A program made the position numbers and the translations under genes. From Pseudomonas sp. GD03944 (GTDB lineage Bacteria; Pseudomonadota; Gammaproteobacteria; Pseudomonadales; Pseudomonadaceae): 64,000 nt of DNA. The notes beneath the pieces were generated by a model. It had not been told where the DNA came from, ran no database searches, and saw nothing but the letters and a program-made list of their open reading frames with translations. The stretch lies in the NCBI RefSeq assembly GCF_029839275.1, contig NZ_JAOCAH010000004.1, positions 265,803 through 329,802 on the forward strand, written 5' to 3'. Below, in pieces: positions 51,072-62,753 of this stretch (within the stretch, counting starts at the first letter, position 1; the number at the start of each line of letters is the position of its first letter).

Positions 51072-52553
51072 GTGAAAAACGACATTCATGACCTAGGGCT
51101 GGTGCTCGATTCCAAGGTCAAGCTGATCCTGATCGAGTCCTGGGATGAGCCCCGGGTGCTGGAAACACTGACCGGATTGGCCGTGAAGCGCGGCCTGGGG
51201 CTGCACACCTGGTCGGTGACCGAGGGCTTGCAGCGTCTCGGGTTCGGTGGTGACGCCCTGGGGGAGGGCAAGACCCAGGAACCGGAGGCTGCCCTGCGCC
51301 TGATCAAGGCGGACCTGCAGCCCAACCTGTACGTGTTGTGCGACTTGCATCCGTTCCTGGTGGACAACCCCAGGCTGGTGCGTCTGCTCAAGGAAATCGC
51401 CATGCGCGACACCCTGCACGCGCCGACGGTGGTGCTGGTCTCCCACGCCTGCAAGTTGCCTGCGGAAGTGCAGCGTTTCTCGGCACGCTTCAGCCTGGCG
51501 CTGCCATCGGAAGACGAGTTGCTGGCCATCGTCCGTGAAGAGGCCAGCCGCTGGAGCGAGCGCAACCGCAATACCCGGGTGCGCACCGACAATCGCACCT
51601 TGCAGCAGGTGGTGAAGAACCTGCGCGGCCTCAGCCATGCCGAGGCTAGGGCGCTGGCGCGCAACGTCATTTGCGACGACGGCGCGATTACCCAGGAAGA
51701 CCTGCCCGAACTGAACAAGACCAAGTTCCAGCTGCTCGACCTGGAAGGCGTCCTGAGCTTCGAATACGACACGGCACGGTTTGCCGATGTCGGTGGCCTG
51801 GCCAACCTCAAGCGCTGGCTGGCCGAGCGCCAGGGCGCGTTCCTCGATGGCAAGGGCGCGGACGTGCCCAAGGGCGTCCTGCTGGTGGGGGTACAGGGTG
51901 GCGGCAAAAGCCTGGCGGCCAAGGCCGTGGCCGGACTCTGGGGCTTGCCGCTGCTGCGCCTGGATTTCGCCTGCCTGTACAACAAGTTCTTCGGCGAGAC
52001 CGAGCGCAACCTGCGTGATGCGCTGAAGCTGGCGGAGCAGATGGCGCCCTGTGTGCTGTGGATGGACGAGATCGAAAAGGGCATCGCCAGCGGCGACAAC
52101 GACGGGGGCGTCAGCCAGCGGGTCCTCGGTACGCTGCTGACCTGGATGGCCGAGCGCCGGGCACCGGTGTTCATGGTCGCCACGGCGAACGTCATCGAGC
52201 GCCTGCCGCCGGAGCTGGTGCGCAAGGGGCGTTTCGATGAGCTGTTCTTCGTCGATCTGCCAGACGCGACCGTGCGCGCCGACATCTTTCGCATCCACCT
52301 CGCGCGGCGTGATCTGGACCCGCAGCTGTTCGATCTGCCGGCGTTGGCGGTGGCCAGCGAGGGGTTCACCGGTGCGGAAATCGAACAGGTGGTGGTCGGT
52401 GCGCTCTACGCGGCGCAGGCGCAGCAGCAGTCCGTCGATCAGCCGCTGGTGCTGCGCGGTTTGCAGAGCACGGCGCCCTTGTCGGTGGTCATGGCGGAAA
52501 ATCTCGACGCCCTGCGGACATGGGCCAGCGGGCGTACGGTCAGCGCAGGATGA
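51072..52553 (+). CDS. AAA family ATPase (Ycf46-like)
   Basis: 493 residues starting at a GTG (51072), with AAGGAG five bases upstream. The N-terminal half (about 1-240) is of unknown fold. A single AAA module follows with Walker [13 protein letters not shown], Walker [12 protein letters not shown] and arginine-finger region [12 protein letters not shown]. It resembles the cyanobacterial/plastid Ycf46 group, whose function is not well defined. It converges with the short-chain dehydrogenase with a single base between stops. Confidence 0.88.
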   Translation: MKNDIHDLGLVLDSKVKLILIESWDEPRVLETLTGLAVKRGLGLHTWSVTEGLQRLGFGGDALGEGKTQEPEAALRLIKADLQPNLYVLCDLHPFLVDNPRLVRLLKEIAMRDTLHAPTVVLVSHACKLPAEVQRFSARFSLALPSEDELLAIVREEASRWSERNRNTRVRTDNRTLQQVVKNLRGLSHAEARALARNVICDDGAITQEDLPELNKTKFQLLDLEGVLSFEYDTARFADVGGLANLKRWLAERQGAFLDGKGADVPKGVLLVGVQGGGKSLAAKAVAGLWGLPLLRLDFACLYNKFFGETERNLRDALKLAEQMAPCVLWMDEIEKGIASGDNDGGVSQRVLGTLLTWMAERRAPVFMVATANVIERLPPELVRKGRFDELFFVDLPDATVRADIFRIHLARRDLDPQLFDLPALAVASEGFTGAEIEQVVVGALYAAQAQQQSVDQPLVLRGLQSTAPLSVVMAENLDALRTWASGRTVSAG

Positions 52554-52554
52554 T

Positions 52555-53346
52555 TCAGAGCGGGCGCAGGTAGCGCTTGTTGGCCCGGGCCGAGAGGCGG
52601 CGCATGAGCCAGCGGGGCAACAGGCGATGCAGGTTGGCGGCCAGCCTGTTGCGCCAGCCCGGGATGATCACCGCTCGGTTCTTCTCCAGGGCCCGCACGG
52701 TGTACAGCGCGACCTCTTCGGCGCTCATCAGCAGGTCGTTCTTTTCGAAGGGTTCCAGGCTCAGATGGGCCTTGCGGAAGAACGCGCTGCGGGTCAGCCC
52801 CGGGCACAGCACCGAGACCCCGACGCCGTAGGCCTTGAGTTCTTCGCGCAGGCCTTCGGAAAACTGCAGCACGTAGGCTTTGCTGGCGAAGTAGTTGCTC
52901 ATCCCGGGGCCGGGATGAAAGCCGGCGACCGACGCCACGTTGAGAATCTGCCCGCTGCCCTGGCCGGCCATCACGGTGCCCACGGCGTGGCAGAGCCTGG
53001 CCAGGGCGAGGACGTTCACTTCGATCAGCTCCTGCTCACGACTCCAGTCCTGCGCCACGAAGTCCCCGGCGCTGCCCAGGCCCGCATTGTTCACCAGCAG
53101 GTCGATGGTGCGGCCACTCAGTTCCAGTTCATGCAGCAGCCCGGACACCTGCAGGGGTTCGCTGAGGTCGCAGACCAGGAACAGCACTTCGACGCCGAAT
53201 CGTTGGGTCAGCTCGCAGGCGATGCTCTCCAATGCATCGCGCTGGCGGGCCACCAGAATCAGGTGACGACCGCGGCGCGCCAGGGCCTCGGCCAGTGCCA
53301 GTCCGATTCCGCTTGAGGCGCCAGTGACCAGGGCATAGCGAGGCAT
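52555..53346 (-). CDS. Short-chain dehydrogenase/reductase
   Basis: 263 residues, a classical SDR: nucleotide motif TGASSGIG, NNAG, and the catalytic Ser-Tyr-Lys with YFASK. Acidic and Arg residues after the second strand (VARQRD) suggest NADP preference. The basic C-terminal tail (RRLSARANKRYLRPL) resembles acyl-oxidoreductases acting near membranes. Substrate unknown. Downstream of the DUF805 gene on the same strand. Confidence 0.9.
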   Translation of the reverse strand: MPRYALVTGASSGIGLALAEALARRGRHLILVARQRDALESIACELTQRFGVEVLFLVCDLSEPLQVSGLLHELELSGRTIDLLVNNAGLGSAGDFVAQDWSREQELIEVNVLALARLCHAVGTVMAGQGSGQILNVASVAGFHPGPGMSNYFASKAYVLQFSEGLREELKAYGVGVSVLCPGLTRSAFFRKAHLSLEPFEKNDLLMSAEEVALYTVRALEKNRAVIIPGWRNRLAANLHRLLPRWLMRRLSARANKRYLRPL

Positions 53347-53433
53347 GAGGGTTTCTCCGTGACGGGTCTGCTTGGACCCCGCCTTTCACCGTGGGTTGCT
53401 CGGCGCATGGAAAAAACCGTGCGCCGAAACCGG

Positions 53434-54429
53434 TCATTTGGCGAGTTGGTTCAGGGTCTCCATATCCAGGCCGCTGAGCATGACCACCAGCATGGCGAAG
53501 CCACCCATCACCAGGGCGACGATACCCAGTACGACGAACACCAGGAACAGACCGGCGAGAATTTTCACAGACAGGGTATTCGGGGGCGGGGGCGGGCCGT
53601 AACGGTTGGCGGCCTTGGTGCCTGGCATGACCATCATCAGGAGGGCGAACACGAACTGTACGAACGGCACCAGGCTGAGCAGCAACAGCCAGCCGGTCCA
53701 GCCGATATCGTGGAGGCGCTGGACCCCCATCTGTACCCACACCACGATCAGACCGAGCACGATCAGCAACGTCAGGGCGCCGCCAACCACCGTAGAAATA
53801 CTGGTCACGATTCCACTGATGCCCAGCAGGCCGATGTAGGCGAACAGGCTGGTCATGAACCAGGCCAGGTAGCGCAGCCGACCGATGCGTCCGCTGACGC
53901 TGAAGACTTTCAGCTCGCCAAACTCCGGCAGGTGTTCACCCACGTTTGCCTGGGGTGTCGCATAGGGGGAGACGGCTGCGGGGGCGGGCACGTTATCGGG
54001 CGTGGGCTCAGGGCTCTTTTCCGGGGCCGCGCTCGCCAGTTGGGCCTGCCGGGCCAGGAATTTTTCGATGATGATGCCGCATGCCTCGCAGCCCGGGGCC
54101 TTGTTTTGCTGGTGACCGCATTTGGGGCAGGTCATCGGCTCGGTGCTGACCGGAGCCGGTGTTTCAGCGATCTCGACCAGGCTCATGCTGGCCGCCAGGT
54201 CCGGTTCCTTGCGGGCGACGGCGCCGGCCCGCTGCAGGGCGATGAGGTACTGGTCGGCTTCGTTTTCCTGCAGGTCGCGCTTGATGGCGATGGGGTTGCC
54301 ACTGAACAGGGTGTTGATGCGCGTGCGATCGCTCTTGAACAGGCGCGCCAGGTTGTCCTTGGCTGTTTCCAGTTCGACGTCGGGCATCAGTTCCCCATCG
54401 AAGACGACTTTGAAGCGGGGTTGGGTCAT
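53434..54429 (-). CDS. DUF805 membrane protein with zinc ribbon
   Basis: 331 residues from the ATG at 54429. The N-terminal domain (about 1-90) contains a helical region (TAKDNLARLFKSDRTRINTLFSG) seen in small sensor-like proteins. A zinc ribbon CPKCGHQ...CEACG (about 99-115) follows. The C-terminal DUF805 region (about 175-300) has four hydrophobic helices. A Pro-rich tail PPPPPN precedes the last helix. Function unknown; perhaps a membrane stress or morphology protein. Confidence 0.82.
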   Translation of the reverse strand: MTQPRFKVVFDGELMPDVELETAKDNLARLFKSDRTRINTLFSGNPIAIKRDLQENEADQYLIALQRAGAVARKEPDLAASMSLVEIAETPAPVSTEPMTCPKCGHQQNKAPGCEACGIIIEKFLARQAQLASAAPEKSPEPTPDNVPAPAAVSPYATPQANVGEHLPEFGELKVFSVSGRIGRLRYLAWFMTSLFAYIGLLGISGIVTSISTVVGGALTLLIVLGLIVVWVQMGVQRLHDIGWTGWLLLLSLVPFVQFVFALLMMVMPGTKAANRYGPPPPPNTLSVKILAGLFLVFVVLGIVALVMGGFAMLVVMLSGLDMETLNQLAK

Positions 54430-54530
54430 GGAGAGCGTCCTTGTCAGCGCCTGCGAATGGTGGCGTGCACAGACTAGCGGGCCTGCGGGCCGCTGAACAA
54501 GCGGCCTGGAGCACAAAGTGGGGGAAATCT

Positions 54531-55793
54531 TCAGGGGTGTTTGTGCGGCGCCCAGCTGCCGACGAAGCGCCCGTGGCGAAGCAGGCGCAACTCGTTGAAC
54601 GCGGTCAGCACGCCCTCGGAGCGCTCGGGGCGCAGAAACACCCAGTCATCCACGCCCACGGCGGTGCGCTCGGAGCCGATCAGCCGCTCCTGGTTGGCGC
54701 TGCGCCCATAGAGCGAGTCGTAGCGCAGCCCGGCCGGCGACAAGGGTTTGGCAGGCCATTGCCCGCCGTAGATATATAGGGCGCGTTCGCGGTTGCGATC
54801 CCAGCGCTGCAGCAGGGGCTGGACGCCACCCAGGTAGGGCAGTGCACCGTCCTGGGCCTTCAGCACCGGGCTGGCGATGTACAGGGCTGGGCGGTGGGCG
54901 CCGAGCAGGCGGCTGTCGAAGTCGCCCGGCTTCAGCAATACCGAGCCAACGGCCACCTCGTTGAGCGGGGTGTCTTCGCGGGCATGCAGCGGGTAGGTCA
55001 GGCTGCCGGCGCCATTGAGCAGCGGCTCGCTCGGCCACAGATCGGTGAAACCCTGGGCCGTATCGATGAACGCCCGGTAGCGCGCCATGCTCTCGGCGAA
55101 CGCGGAGGCCTGGCTCTGCCAAGGCGGCGTGTGGGCGACCTGCACCTCATAACCCATCAGGCCGCGCAGGACCAGTGAGGGCTTGTGCTCGCGCAGCCAG
55201 GTCAGGGCGGTGGCAAGCTGCGCCGAGTCGGGGAAACCGCCACGGGCCAGGCCGACGTCGATCTCCAGGGCGATCTGCAGCGGTTGGCCGAGGGCGCCGG
55301 CCAGCTGCGCATACTCGGCCAGCCGTTGCGGTGTGTCGACCAGCCAGGTGAGCTGGCGCGCCGGGTCGAAGGCGCTGTGCCCCAGTTGTTGGTAAAAGCT
55401 CAATGCGGCCTTGGCCGGCAACGGTTTGCCCAGCAGGAGGTCGGCGCGGGGGAAGGCCCGGGCCAGCTCGTTCAACTGGGGCTGGTGAAAGACCATGAAA
55501 CGCTGGGTGCCGAGCTTTTCGGCCAGGTAGCCCAGCAGGCCGTTGGCGGCCAGTGACTTGGCCACCAGGCGAACCGGCAGCTTGCCGGCGAGACGACGAG
55601 CGAGCAGTTCGGTGTTGTGGTCGAGGGCGTCCATGTCGACCACCAACAGGGGGATGCCATTGCCCTCGCGCCGCAGCAATTGGTTGAGGGCGTCGAAGTA
55701 GGGGGCATGAGCCTGTCCCCGGTCCGACGGTCGCAACGCCCAACCGGCGATCAGCGCGGCGGCGCCCAGGCCGATCAGGCGTCGACGCTTCAT
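54531..55793 (-). CDS. Membrane-anchored or exported fold-type III PLP enzyme (alanine racemase-like)
   Basis: 420 residues. The N-terminus MKRRRLIGLGAAALIAGWAL is an arginine-led hydrophobic segment, a signal or anchor, possibly Tat-like. The TIM-barrel domain resembles the alanine racemase/D-serine dehydratase (DSD1) group, with VDMDALDHNTELLARRL and the PLP-Schiff-base candidate Lys79 in LVAKSLA. The substrate is unknown. A periplasmic location would be unusual because PLP enzymes are mostly cytosolic, though periplasmic broad-specificity racemases exist. Overlaps the nitronate monooxygenase by four bases. Confidence 0.8.
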   Translation of the reverse strand: MKRRRLIGLGAAALIAGWALRPSDRGQAHAPYFDALNQLLRREGNGIPLLVVDMDALDHNTELLARRLAGKLPVRLVAKSLAANGLLGYLAEKLGTQRFMVFHQPQLNELARAFPRADLLLGKPLPAKAALSFYQQLGHSAFDPARQLTWLVDTPQRLAEYAQLAGALGQPLQIALEIDVGLARGGFPDSAQLATALTWLREHKPSLVLRGLMGYEVQVAHTPPWQSQASAFAESMARYRAFIDTAQGFTDLWPSEPLLNGAGSLTYPLHAREDTPLNEVAVGSVLLKPGDFDSRLLGAHRPALYIASPVLKAQDGALPYLGGVQPLLQRWDRNRERALYIYGGQWPAKPLSPAGLRYDSLYGRSANQERLIGSERTAVGVDDWVFLRPERSEGVLTAFNELRLLRHGRFVGSWAPHKHP

Positions 55794-56752
55794 CGTGACC
55801 AGCGTTGCTGCAACTGCTGCGTCTGCGCGTAGGCCTGTTGGTACTCACGGTCCAGGCGCGCCACCAGCTCTTCGACGCTCGGCAGGTCGCGAATGTCGCC
55901 CACGCCCTGGCCGGCGGACCATACGGTCTTCCAGGCTTTCGCTTCGTCGCTGATCGGCTTGAGCTTCTCGCCGTAGTTCACTTCGCCCTTGCTCTGCAGT
56001 TGCTTCAGGTCGTAGCCCGCTTGTTCCAGACTCTGGCGCATGAAGCTGGCAGGAACGCCGGAAACCGCCGGGGTGTGAATGATGTCGGCGGCCTTGGCGT
56101 CCACGAGCATCTGCTTGTAGGCCTCGGGGGCGTCGTTCTGCTGGGTGGCGATCAGGCGGGTGCCCATGTACGCCAGGTCCGCGCCCAGCAACTGGGCGGC
56201 GAGGATTTCGTGGCCGTGGTTGAGGCAGCCTGCCAGCAGCAGGGTCTTGTCGAAGAACTGGCGGATCTCCGCGACCAGGGCGAACGGGCTCCAGGTGCCG
56301 GCATGGCCACCGGCGCCCGCGGCCACGGCGATCAAGCCGTCGACACCCGCTTCCGCAGCCTTTTCCGCATGGCGGCGGGTGGTCACGTCGTGGAACACCA
56401 GGCCGCCATAGCTGTGTATCGCATCGACCACCTCTTTCACCGCGCCCAGGCTGGTGATGACGATGGGCACGCGCTTCTCGACGCAGATCGCCAGGTCGGC
56501 CTGCAGGCGAGGGTTGGTGCCGTGGACGATCAGGTTGACGGCATAAGGCGCCGACTGCTCATCCAGGCCCGCTTCGATCTCGTCCAGCCAGGCCCGGAAA
56601 CCGCTGCTTTCACGCTGGTTGAGCGCGGGGAAGCTGCCGACGATGCCGCTGCGGCAGCAGGCCAGCACCAACTGCGGGTTGGACACCAGGAACATCGGGG
56701 CGGCGACGAGGGGCAGACGCAGGCGTTGTTCAAGCAGAGCAGGCAAGGACAT
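55790..56752 (-). CDS. Nitronate monooxygenase
   Basis: 320 residues, an FMN TIM barrel of the 2-nitropropane dioxygenase family: APMFLVSNPQLVLACCRSG, the flavin loop AAGAGGHAG, and GADLAYMGTRLIAT. It oxidises toxic propionate-3-nitronate. It lies upstream of, and is coupled to, the PLP-enzyme gene. Confidence 0.91.
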   Translation of the reverse strand: MSLPALLEQRLRLPLVAAPMFLVSNPQLVLACCRSGIVGSFPALNQRESSGFRAWLDEIEAGLDEQSAPYAVNLIVHGTNPRLQADLAICVEKRVPIVITSLGAVKEVVDAIHSYGGLVFHDVTTRRHAEKAAEAGVDGLIAVAAGAGGHAGTWSPFALVAEIRQFFDKTLLLAGCLNHGHEILAAQLLGADLAYMGTRLIATQQNDAPEAYKQMLVDAKAADIIHTPAVSGVPASFMRQSLEQAGYDLKQLQSKGEVNYGEKLKPISDEAKAWKTVWSAGQGVGDIRDLPSVEELVARLDREYQQAYAQTQQLQQRWSR

Positions 56753-56779
56753 GGCGACACCTTCGGGTTGGGGAGGGGA

Positions 56780-57208
56780 TCAGAACGGCCGGACGACGAC
56801 CAGGATGACGACGGCGAGCAACACCAGAACCGGCGCTTCGTTGAACCAGCGGTAGAACACATGGCTGCGTTGGTTCTCGCCACGGGCAAAGCGCTTCAGT
56901 TGCGCCCCGCAGACGTGGTGGTAGCCGATCAGCAGCAGCACCAGGGTGAGCTTGGCGTGCATCCAGCCCTGGCTGAAGTAGTAGCTCGGGTTCAGGCTCA
57001 GGAGCCAGGCGCCCAGGACCACGGTGAGGACCATCGAGGGGCCCATGATGCCGCGGTACAGCTTGCGCTCCATCACGCAGAAGCGCTCGCGGCTGATCGC
57101 GTCCTCGCTCATGGCGTGGTAGACGAACAGGCGCGGCAGGTAGAACAGGCCGGCGAACCAGCAGACCATGGCGATGATGTGGAAGGCCTTGAGCCACAGA
57201 TAGAGCAT
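56780..57208 (-). CDS. hemJ: Protoporphyrinogen oxidase HemJ
   Basis: 142 residues, four hydrophobic helices, matching HemJ: the conserved His in [15 protein letters not shown] and Lys/His in HAKLTLVL. It oxidises protoporphyrinogen IX in organisms lacking HemY/HemG. Divergent from argC, and 27 bases before the nitronate monooxygenase gene. Confidence 0.92.
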   Translation of the reverse strand: MLYLWLKAFHIIAMVCWFAGLFYLPRLFVYHAMSEDAISRERFCVMERKLYRGIMGPSMVLTVVLGAWLLSLNPSYYFSQGWMHAKLTLVLLLIGYHHVCGAQLKRFARGENQRSHVFYRWFNEAPVLVLLAVVILVVVRPF

Positions 57209-57339
57209 GTTCGATCCCGGACGTGAAAAATGCCTCGATAGTAGTGACTGACGTCCCGTCCGTCATCACTGCGGTTGGCCGCTGGCCGATGCGGCTTTAT
57301 CATCGGCAGCTTTCCAATGGCTTTTTCAAGGGGCAAGTG

Positions 57340-58374
57340 ATGGTCAAGGTCGGAATCGTCGGTGGCACGGGTTACACCGGGGTCGAGCTGTTGCGTCTGC
57401 TGGCGCAGCATCCCCAGGCGCACGTCGCCGTCATCACCTCGCGCTCCGAGGCCGGCCTGCGTGTGGACGAGATGTACCCGAACCTGCGCGGTCACTACCC
57501 GGACCTGGCTTTCAGCGTGCCGGACGTCGCCACCCTGGGCGCCTGTGACGTGGTGTTCTTCGCCACGCCCCATGGCGTCGCCCATGCCCTGGCAGGCGAA
57601 CTGCTGGCTGCCGGCACCAAGGTCATCGACCTGTCGGCCGACTTCCGCCTGCAGGATGCCGAGGAATGGGGCAAATGGTATGGCCAGCCGCATGGCGCCC
57701 CTGATCTGTTGCCGGAAGCGGTCTATGGCCTGCCAGAGGTCAACCGCGAAGCCATCAAGCAGGCGCGCCTGATTGCCGTGCCGGGCTGCTACCCGACCGC
57801 CGCCCAACTGGGCTTCCTGCCGCTGCTCGAAGCCGGGCTGGCCGACGCCTCGCGCCTGATCGCCGACTGCAAGTCCGGTGTCAGCGGTGCCGGTCGTGGT
57901 GCCAGTGTCGGTTCGCTGTTCAGCGAGGCCGGCGAGAGCATGAAAGCCTATGGCGTCAAAGGCCACCGTCACCTTCCGGAAATCCGCCAGGGCCTGCGCC
58001 GCGCCGCCAAGAGCGATGTCGGTCTGACCTTCGTGCCGCACCTGACCCCGATGATTCGCGGTATTCACGCCACCCTGTACGCGACCGTGGCGGATCAGTC
58101 GGCGGACCTGCAGGCGCTGTTCGAAAAACGCTATGCCAACGAGCCGTTCGTCGACGTAATGCCGGCCGGCAGCCACCCGGAAACCCGCAGCGTGCGTGGC
58201 GCCAACGTCTGCCGTATTGCGGTGCACCGGCCGCAGGGCGGTGATCTGGTGGTGGTGCTGTCGGTCATCGACAACCTGGTGAAAGGCGCGTCGGGCCAGG
58301 CGGTGCAGAACATGAACATCCTCTTCGGCCTGGATGAGCGCCTGGGTCTTTCCCACGCTGCCCTGCTGCCCTGA
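57340..58374 (+). CDS. argC: N-acetyl-gamma-glutamyl-phosphate reductase
   Basis: 344 residues from the ATG at 57340, with AAGGGG six bases upstream; an upstream ATG (57223) adds non-conserved residues. NADP motif [14 protein letters not shown] and the active-site cysteine in AVPGCYPTA. It performs the third arginine step. Coupled to the DUF6776 gene by a TGATG overlap. Confidence 0.97.
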   Translation: MVKVGIVGGTGYTGVELLRLLAQHPQAHVAVITSRSEAGLRVDEMYPNLRGHYPDLAFSVPDVATLGACDVVFFATPHGVAHALAGELLAAGTKVIDLSADFRLQDAEEWGKWYGQPHGAPDLLPEAVYGLPEVNREAIKQARLIAVPGCYPTAAQLGFLPLLEAGLADASRLIADCKSGVSGAGRGASVGSLFSEAGESMKAYGVKGHRHLPEIRQGLRRAAKSDVGLTFVPHLTPMIRGIHATLYATVADQSADLQALFEKRYANEPFVDVMPAGSHPETRSVRGANVCRIAVHRPQGGDLVVVLSVIDNLVKGASGQAVQNMNILFGLDERLGLSHAALLP

Positions 58375-59105
58375 TGTCGGGTTGGGAGGTCAGGCCGAGC
58401 GACCCGCGGCGGGCCAGGCGAGCGCGTCTGGCTGTTCTGTTGCTGGCACTGGCGGTCCCGGCCGCCTTCTTTGCAGGGAGCTGGTGGCAGGCGCGTGGCG
58501 TGCAGGTGCAATCGGACCATGACCAGCCACTCGAAACGCGTCTGAATACCCAGCAGCAGGAGCTGGACATGCTGCGCCAGCGCCTGGCGGTGGTCGGCAG
58601 TGGCGAGAAAGTGGCCCAGCAGGCCAACGAGCAGAGTCGTCAGACGATCAAGCTGCTGGAGGAGCAAGTCTTCAAGCTGCAACAGGACCTGGCGTTCTAT
58701 AAGGGCGTGCTGGCGCCTGCCAGTCGTCGCGAAGGCCTGCGCATTCGCACCTTCGAGCTGCAGGCCACGGAGACGCCGCGGCTCTTCCGCTACAAGATCC
58801 TGCTCAGCCGCGTGGGCAAGGATGACAAGCCCCTGCAGGGGCAACTGCTGGTTTCAGTGGAGGGACGCCAAGGCAACAAGGCCGCGAGCCTCGAGCTGGC
58901 CGGCCTGACCCAGGGGCTCGCCGAGCCGCTGGAAGCCAAGGAAATCCCCTTCACGTTCAAACATTTCCAGGCGATTCCCGCGGGCGGGCGCTTCGCCGAG
59001 CTGAAGCTGCCGGAGGGTTTCGAGCCGCAGCAGATCAAGGTGCGGGCACAGGTTCAGGGCGAAAAGCCGTTGGAACGTACATTCAAATGGATCGACCAAG
59101 AGTGA
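58374..59105 (+). CDS. DUF6776 single-pass membrane protein
   Basis: 243 residues. An N-terminal helix (about 20-38) spans the membrane. A coiled-coil follows (about 50-110, ending LLEEQVFKLQQDLAFYKGVL) and then a beta-rich domain. Function unknown. It lies between argC and the bactofilin, nine bases from the latter. Confidence 0.85.
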   Translation: MSGWEVRPSDPRRARRARLAVLLLALAVPAAFFAGSWWQARGVQVQSDHDQPLETRLNTQQQELDMLRQRLAVVGSGEKVAQQANEQSRQTIKLLEEQVFKLQQDLAFYKGVLAPASRREGLRIRTFELQATETPRLFRYKILLSRVGKDDKPLQGQLLVSVEGRQGNKAASLELAGLTQGLAEPLEAKEIPFTFKHFQAIPAGGRFAELKLPEGFEPQQIKVRAQVQGEKPLERTFKWIDQE

Positions 59106-59114
59106 TAGTCCCGT

Positions 59115-59525
59115 ATGTGGAGTAAAGAAAAGAGCAAGGCAGACCTTCAGCGTTTCACTGGAAAAACCAGTCTGATCGCCGCCGGGGCCGAATTGGCTGG
59201 TGATCTGCGCTTTCAGGGCGCGGTGCAAGTCGATGGTCGGATCAATGGCAACCTGCTGACCAGCGACGGTATGGTGCGTGTCAGTGTCGAAGGGCAGGTT
59301 GAAGGTGAGATTCGCGCCCCCCATATAGTCATCGATGGCGAAGTGATCGGTGACGTATATGCCGGTCAGCACCTCGAACTGGGCAGCCGGGCCCGCGTGC
59401 GCGGCAATCTCTACTATGGCTTGATGGAAATGGCCATGGGGGCGCAGATCGAAGGGCGCCTGTGTCATATCAAGGACGGTGCACGTCCACTTGAATTGCC
59501 CAATACGCTTGAAGCCGCAGAATAG
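59115..59525 (+). CDS. Bactofilin (polymer-forming cytoskeletal protein)
   Basis: 136 residues with the right-handed beta-helix repeat of bactofilins: DLRFQGAVQVDGRINGNLL and GQVEGEIRAPHIVIDGEVIGDVYAGQ. Bactofilins polymerise without nucleotide at the membrane and often guide peptidoglycan enzymes. The adjacent anchored coiled-coil protein is a candidate partner. Confidence 0.92.
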   Translation: MWSKEKSKADLQRFTGKTSLIAAGAELAGDLRFQGAVQVDGRINGNLLTSDGMVRVSVEGQVEGEIRAPHIVIDGEVIGDVYAGQHLELGSRARVRGNLYYGLMEMAMGAQIEGRLCHIKDGARPLELPNTLEAAE

Positions 59526-59555
59526 TTGACCCCTTTTCTCGGGTAAGCGGATAAT
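59526..59555 (+). promoter_or_regulatory. Sigma-70 promoter of erpA
   Basis: TTGACC (59526-59531), an 18-base spacer and GATAAT (59550-59555): each box has five of six consensus bases. Transcription would start near 59562, 42 bases before the erpA ATG. The -35 box directly follows the bactofilin stop codon. Confidence 0.68.
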
Positions 59556-59603
59556 GCAGGGCCCCCACCGCAGTATGGCGCGTAGCGCCGGGAGATAGTC
59601 AGC

Positions 59604-59954
59604 ATGAGCGTCGAAACCTTCACCCCCACCGCGTTGCTGTTTACGCAGGGTGCTGCCAGCAAGGTGAAGAGCCTGGTCGATGAAGAAGGCAACCCGCGCC
59701 TGAAGTTGCGCGTGTTCGTGACTGGAGGCGGTTGTTCCGGCTTCCAGTACGGCTTTACCTTCGATGAAGACGTGGCCGAAGATGACACCATCGTCGAGCG
59801 CGAGGGCGTGAGCCTGGTCGTCGATCCGATGAGCTTCCAGTACCTCGCCGGCGCCGAGGTGGACTATCAGGAAGGATTGGAAGGGTCGCGCTTCGTGATC
59901 AAGAACCCCAACGCCACCACCACCTGTGGTTGCGGGTCGTCCTTCTCGATCTGA
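59604..59954 (+). CDS. erpA: Iron-sulfur cluster insertion protein ErpA
   Basis: 116 residues, an A-type carrier with the three conserved cysteines in [10 protein letters not shown] and the C-terminal CGCGSSF. It delivers [4Fe-4S] clusters to targets such as IspG. It has its own promoter and is followed by a terminator. Confidence 0.96.
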   Translation: MSVETFTPTALLFTQGAASKVKSLVDEEGNPRLKLRVFVTGGGCSGFQYGFTFDEDVAEDDTIVEREGVSLVVDPMSFQYLAGAEVDYQEGLEGSRFVIKNPNATTTCGCGSSFSI

Positions 59955-59975
59955 TACCGACCTGCTGTGCTGACA

Positions 59976-60004
59976 GAAACGCCGTGCCTTGTGCACGGCG
60001 TTTT
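59976..60004. terminator. Bidirectional terminator between erpA and anmK
   Basis: An 11-bp stem AAACGCCGTGC / GCACGGCGTTT with a 3-base loop and a T tract (GTTTTCGTTTC). It separates convergent erpA and anmK. Confidence 0.88.
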
Positions 60005-60009
60005 CGTTT

Positions 60010-62540
<2,531 letters not shown>

Positions 62541-62753
62541 AGGCGGCTTTTGACTTTGAAAAGATGAAAAGGAAAAGATGAAAAAAATGATGAATGTGCA
62601 GTAACTGTATAAAATATAACCAAAACGTGTGTGAGGCAACCCTTGGTCGAGGGTTGTGCGCCAGTCTGTGCGGTCGCTGGGCAAAACTTGTTATTTGTCT
62701 GCGATCTTGTATGGTTGGTTCCCTTTTGGTTTTGAGTGGTCGTGAGTCCTGTC

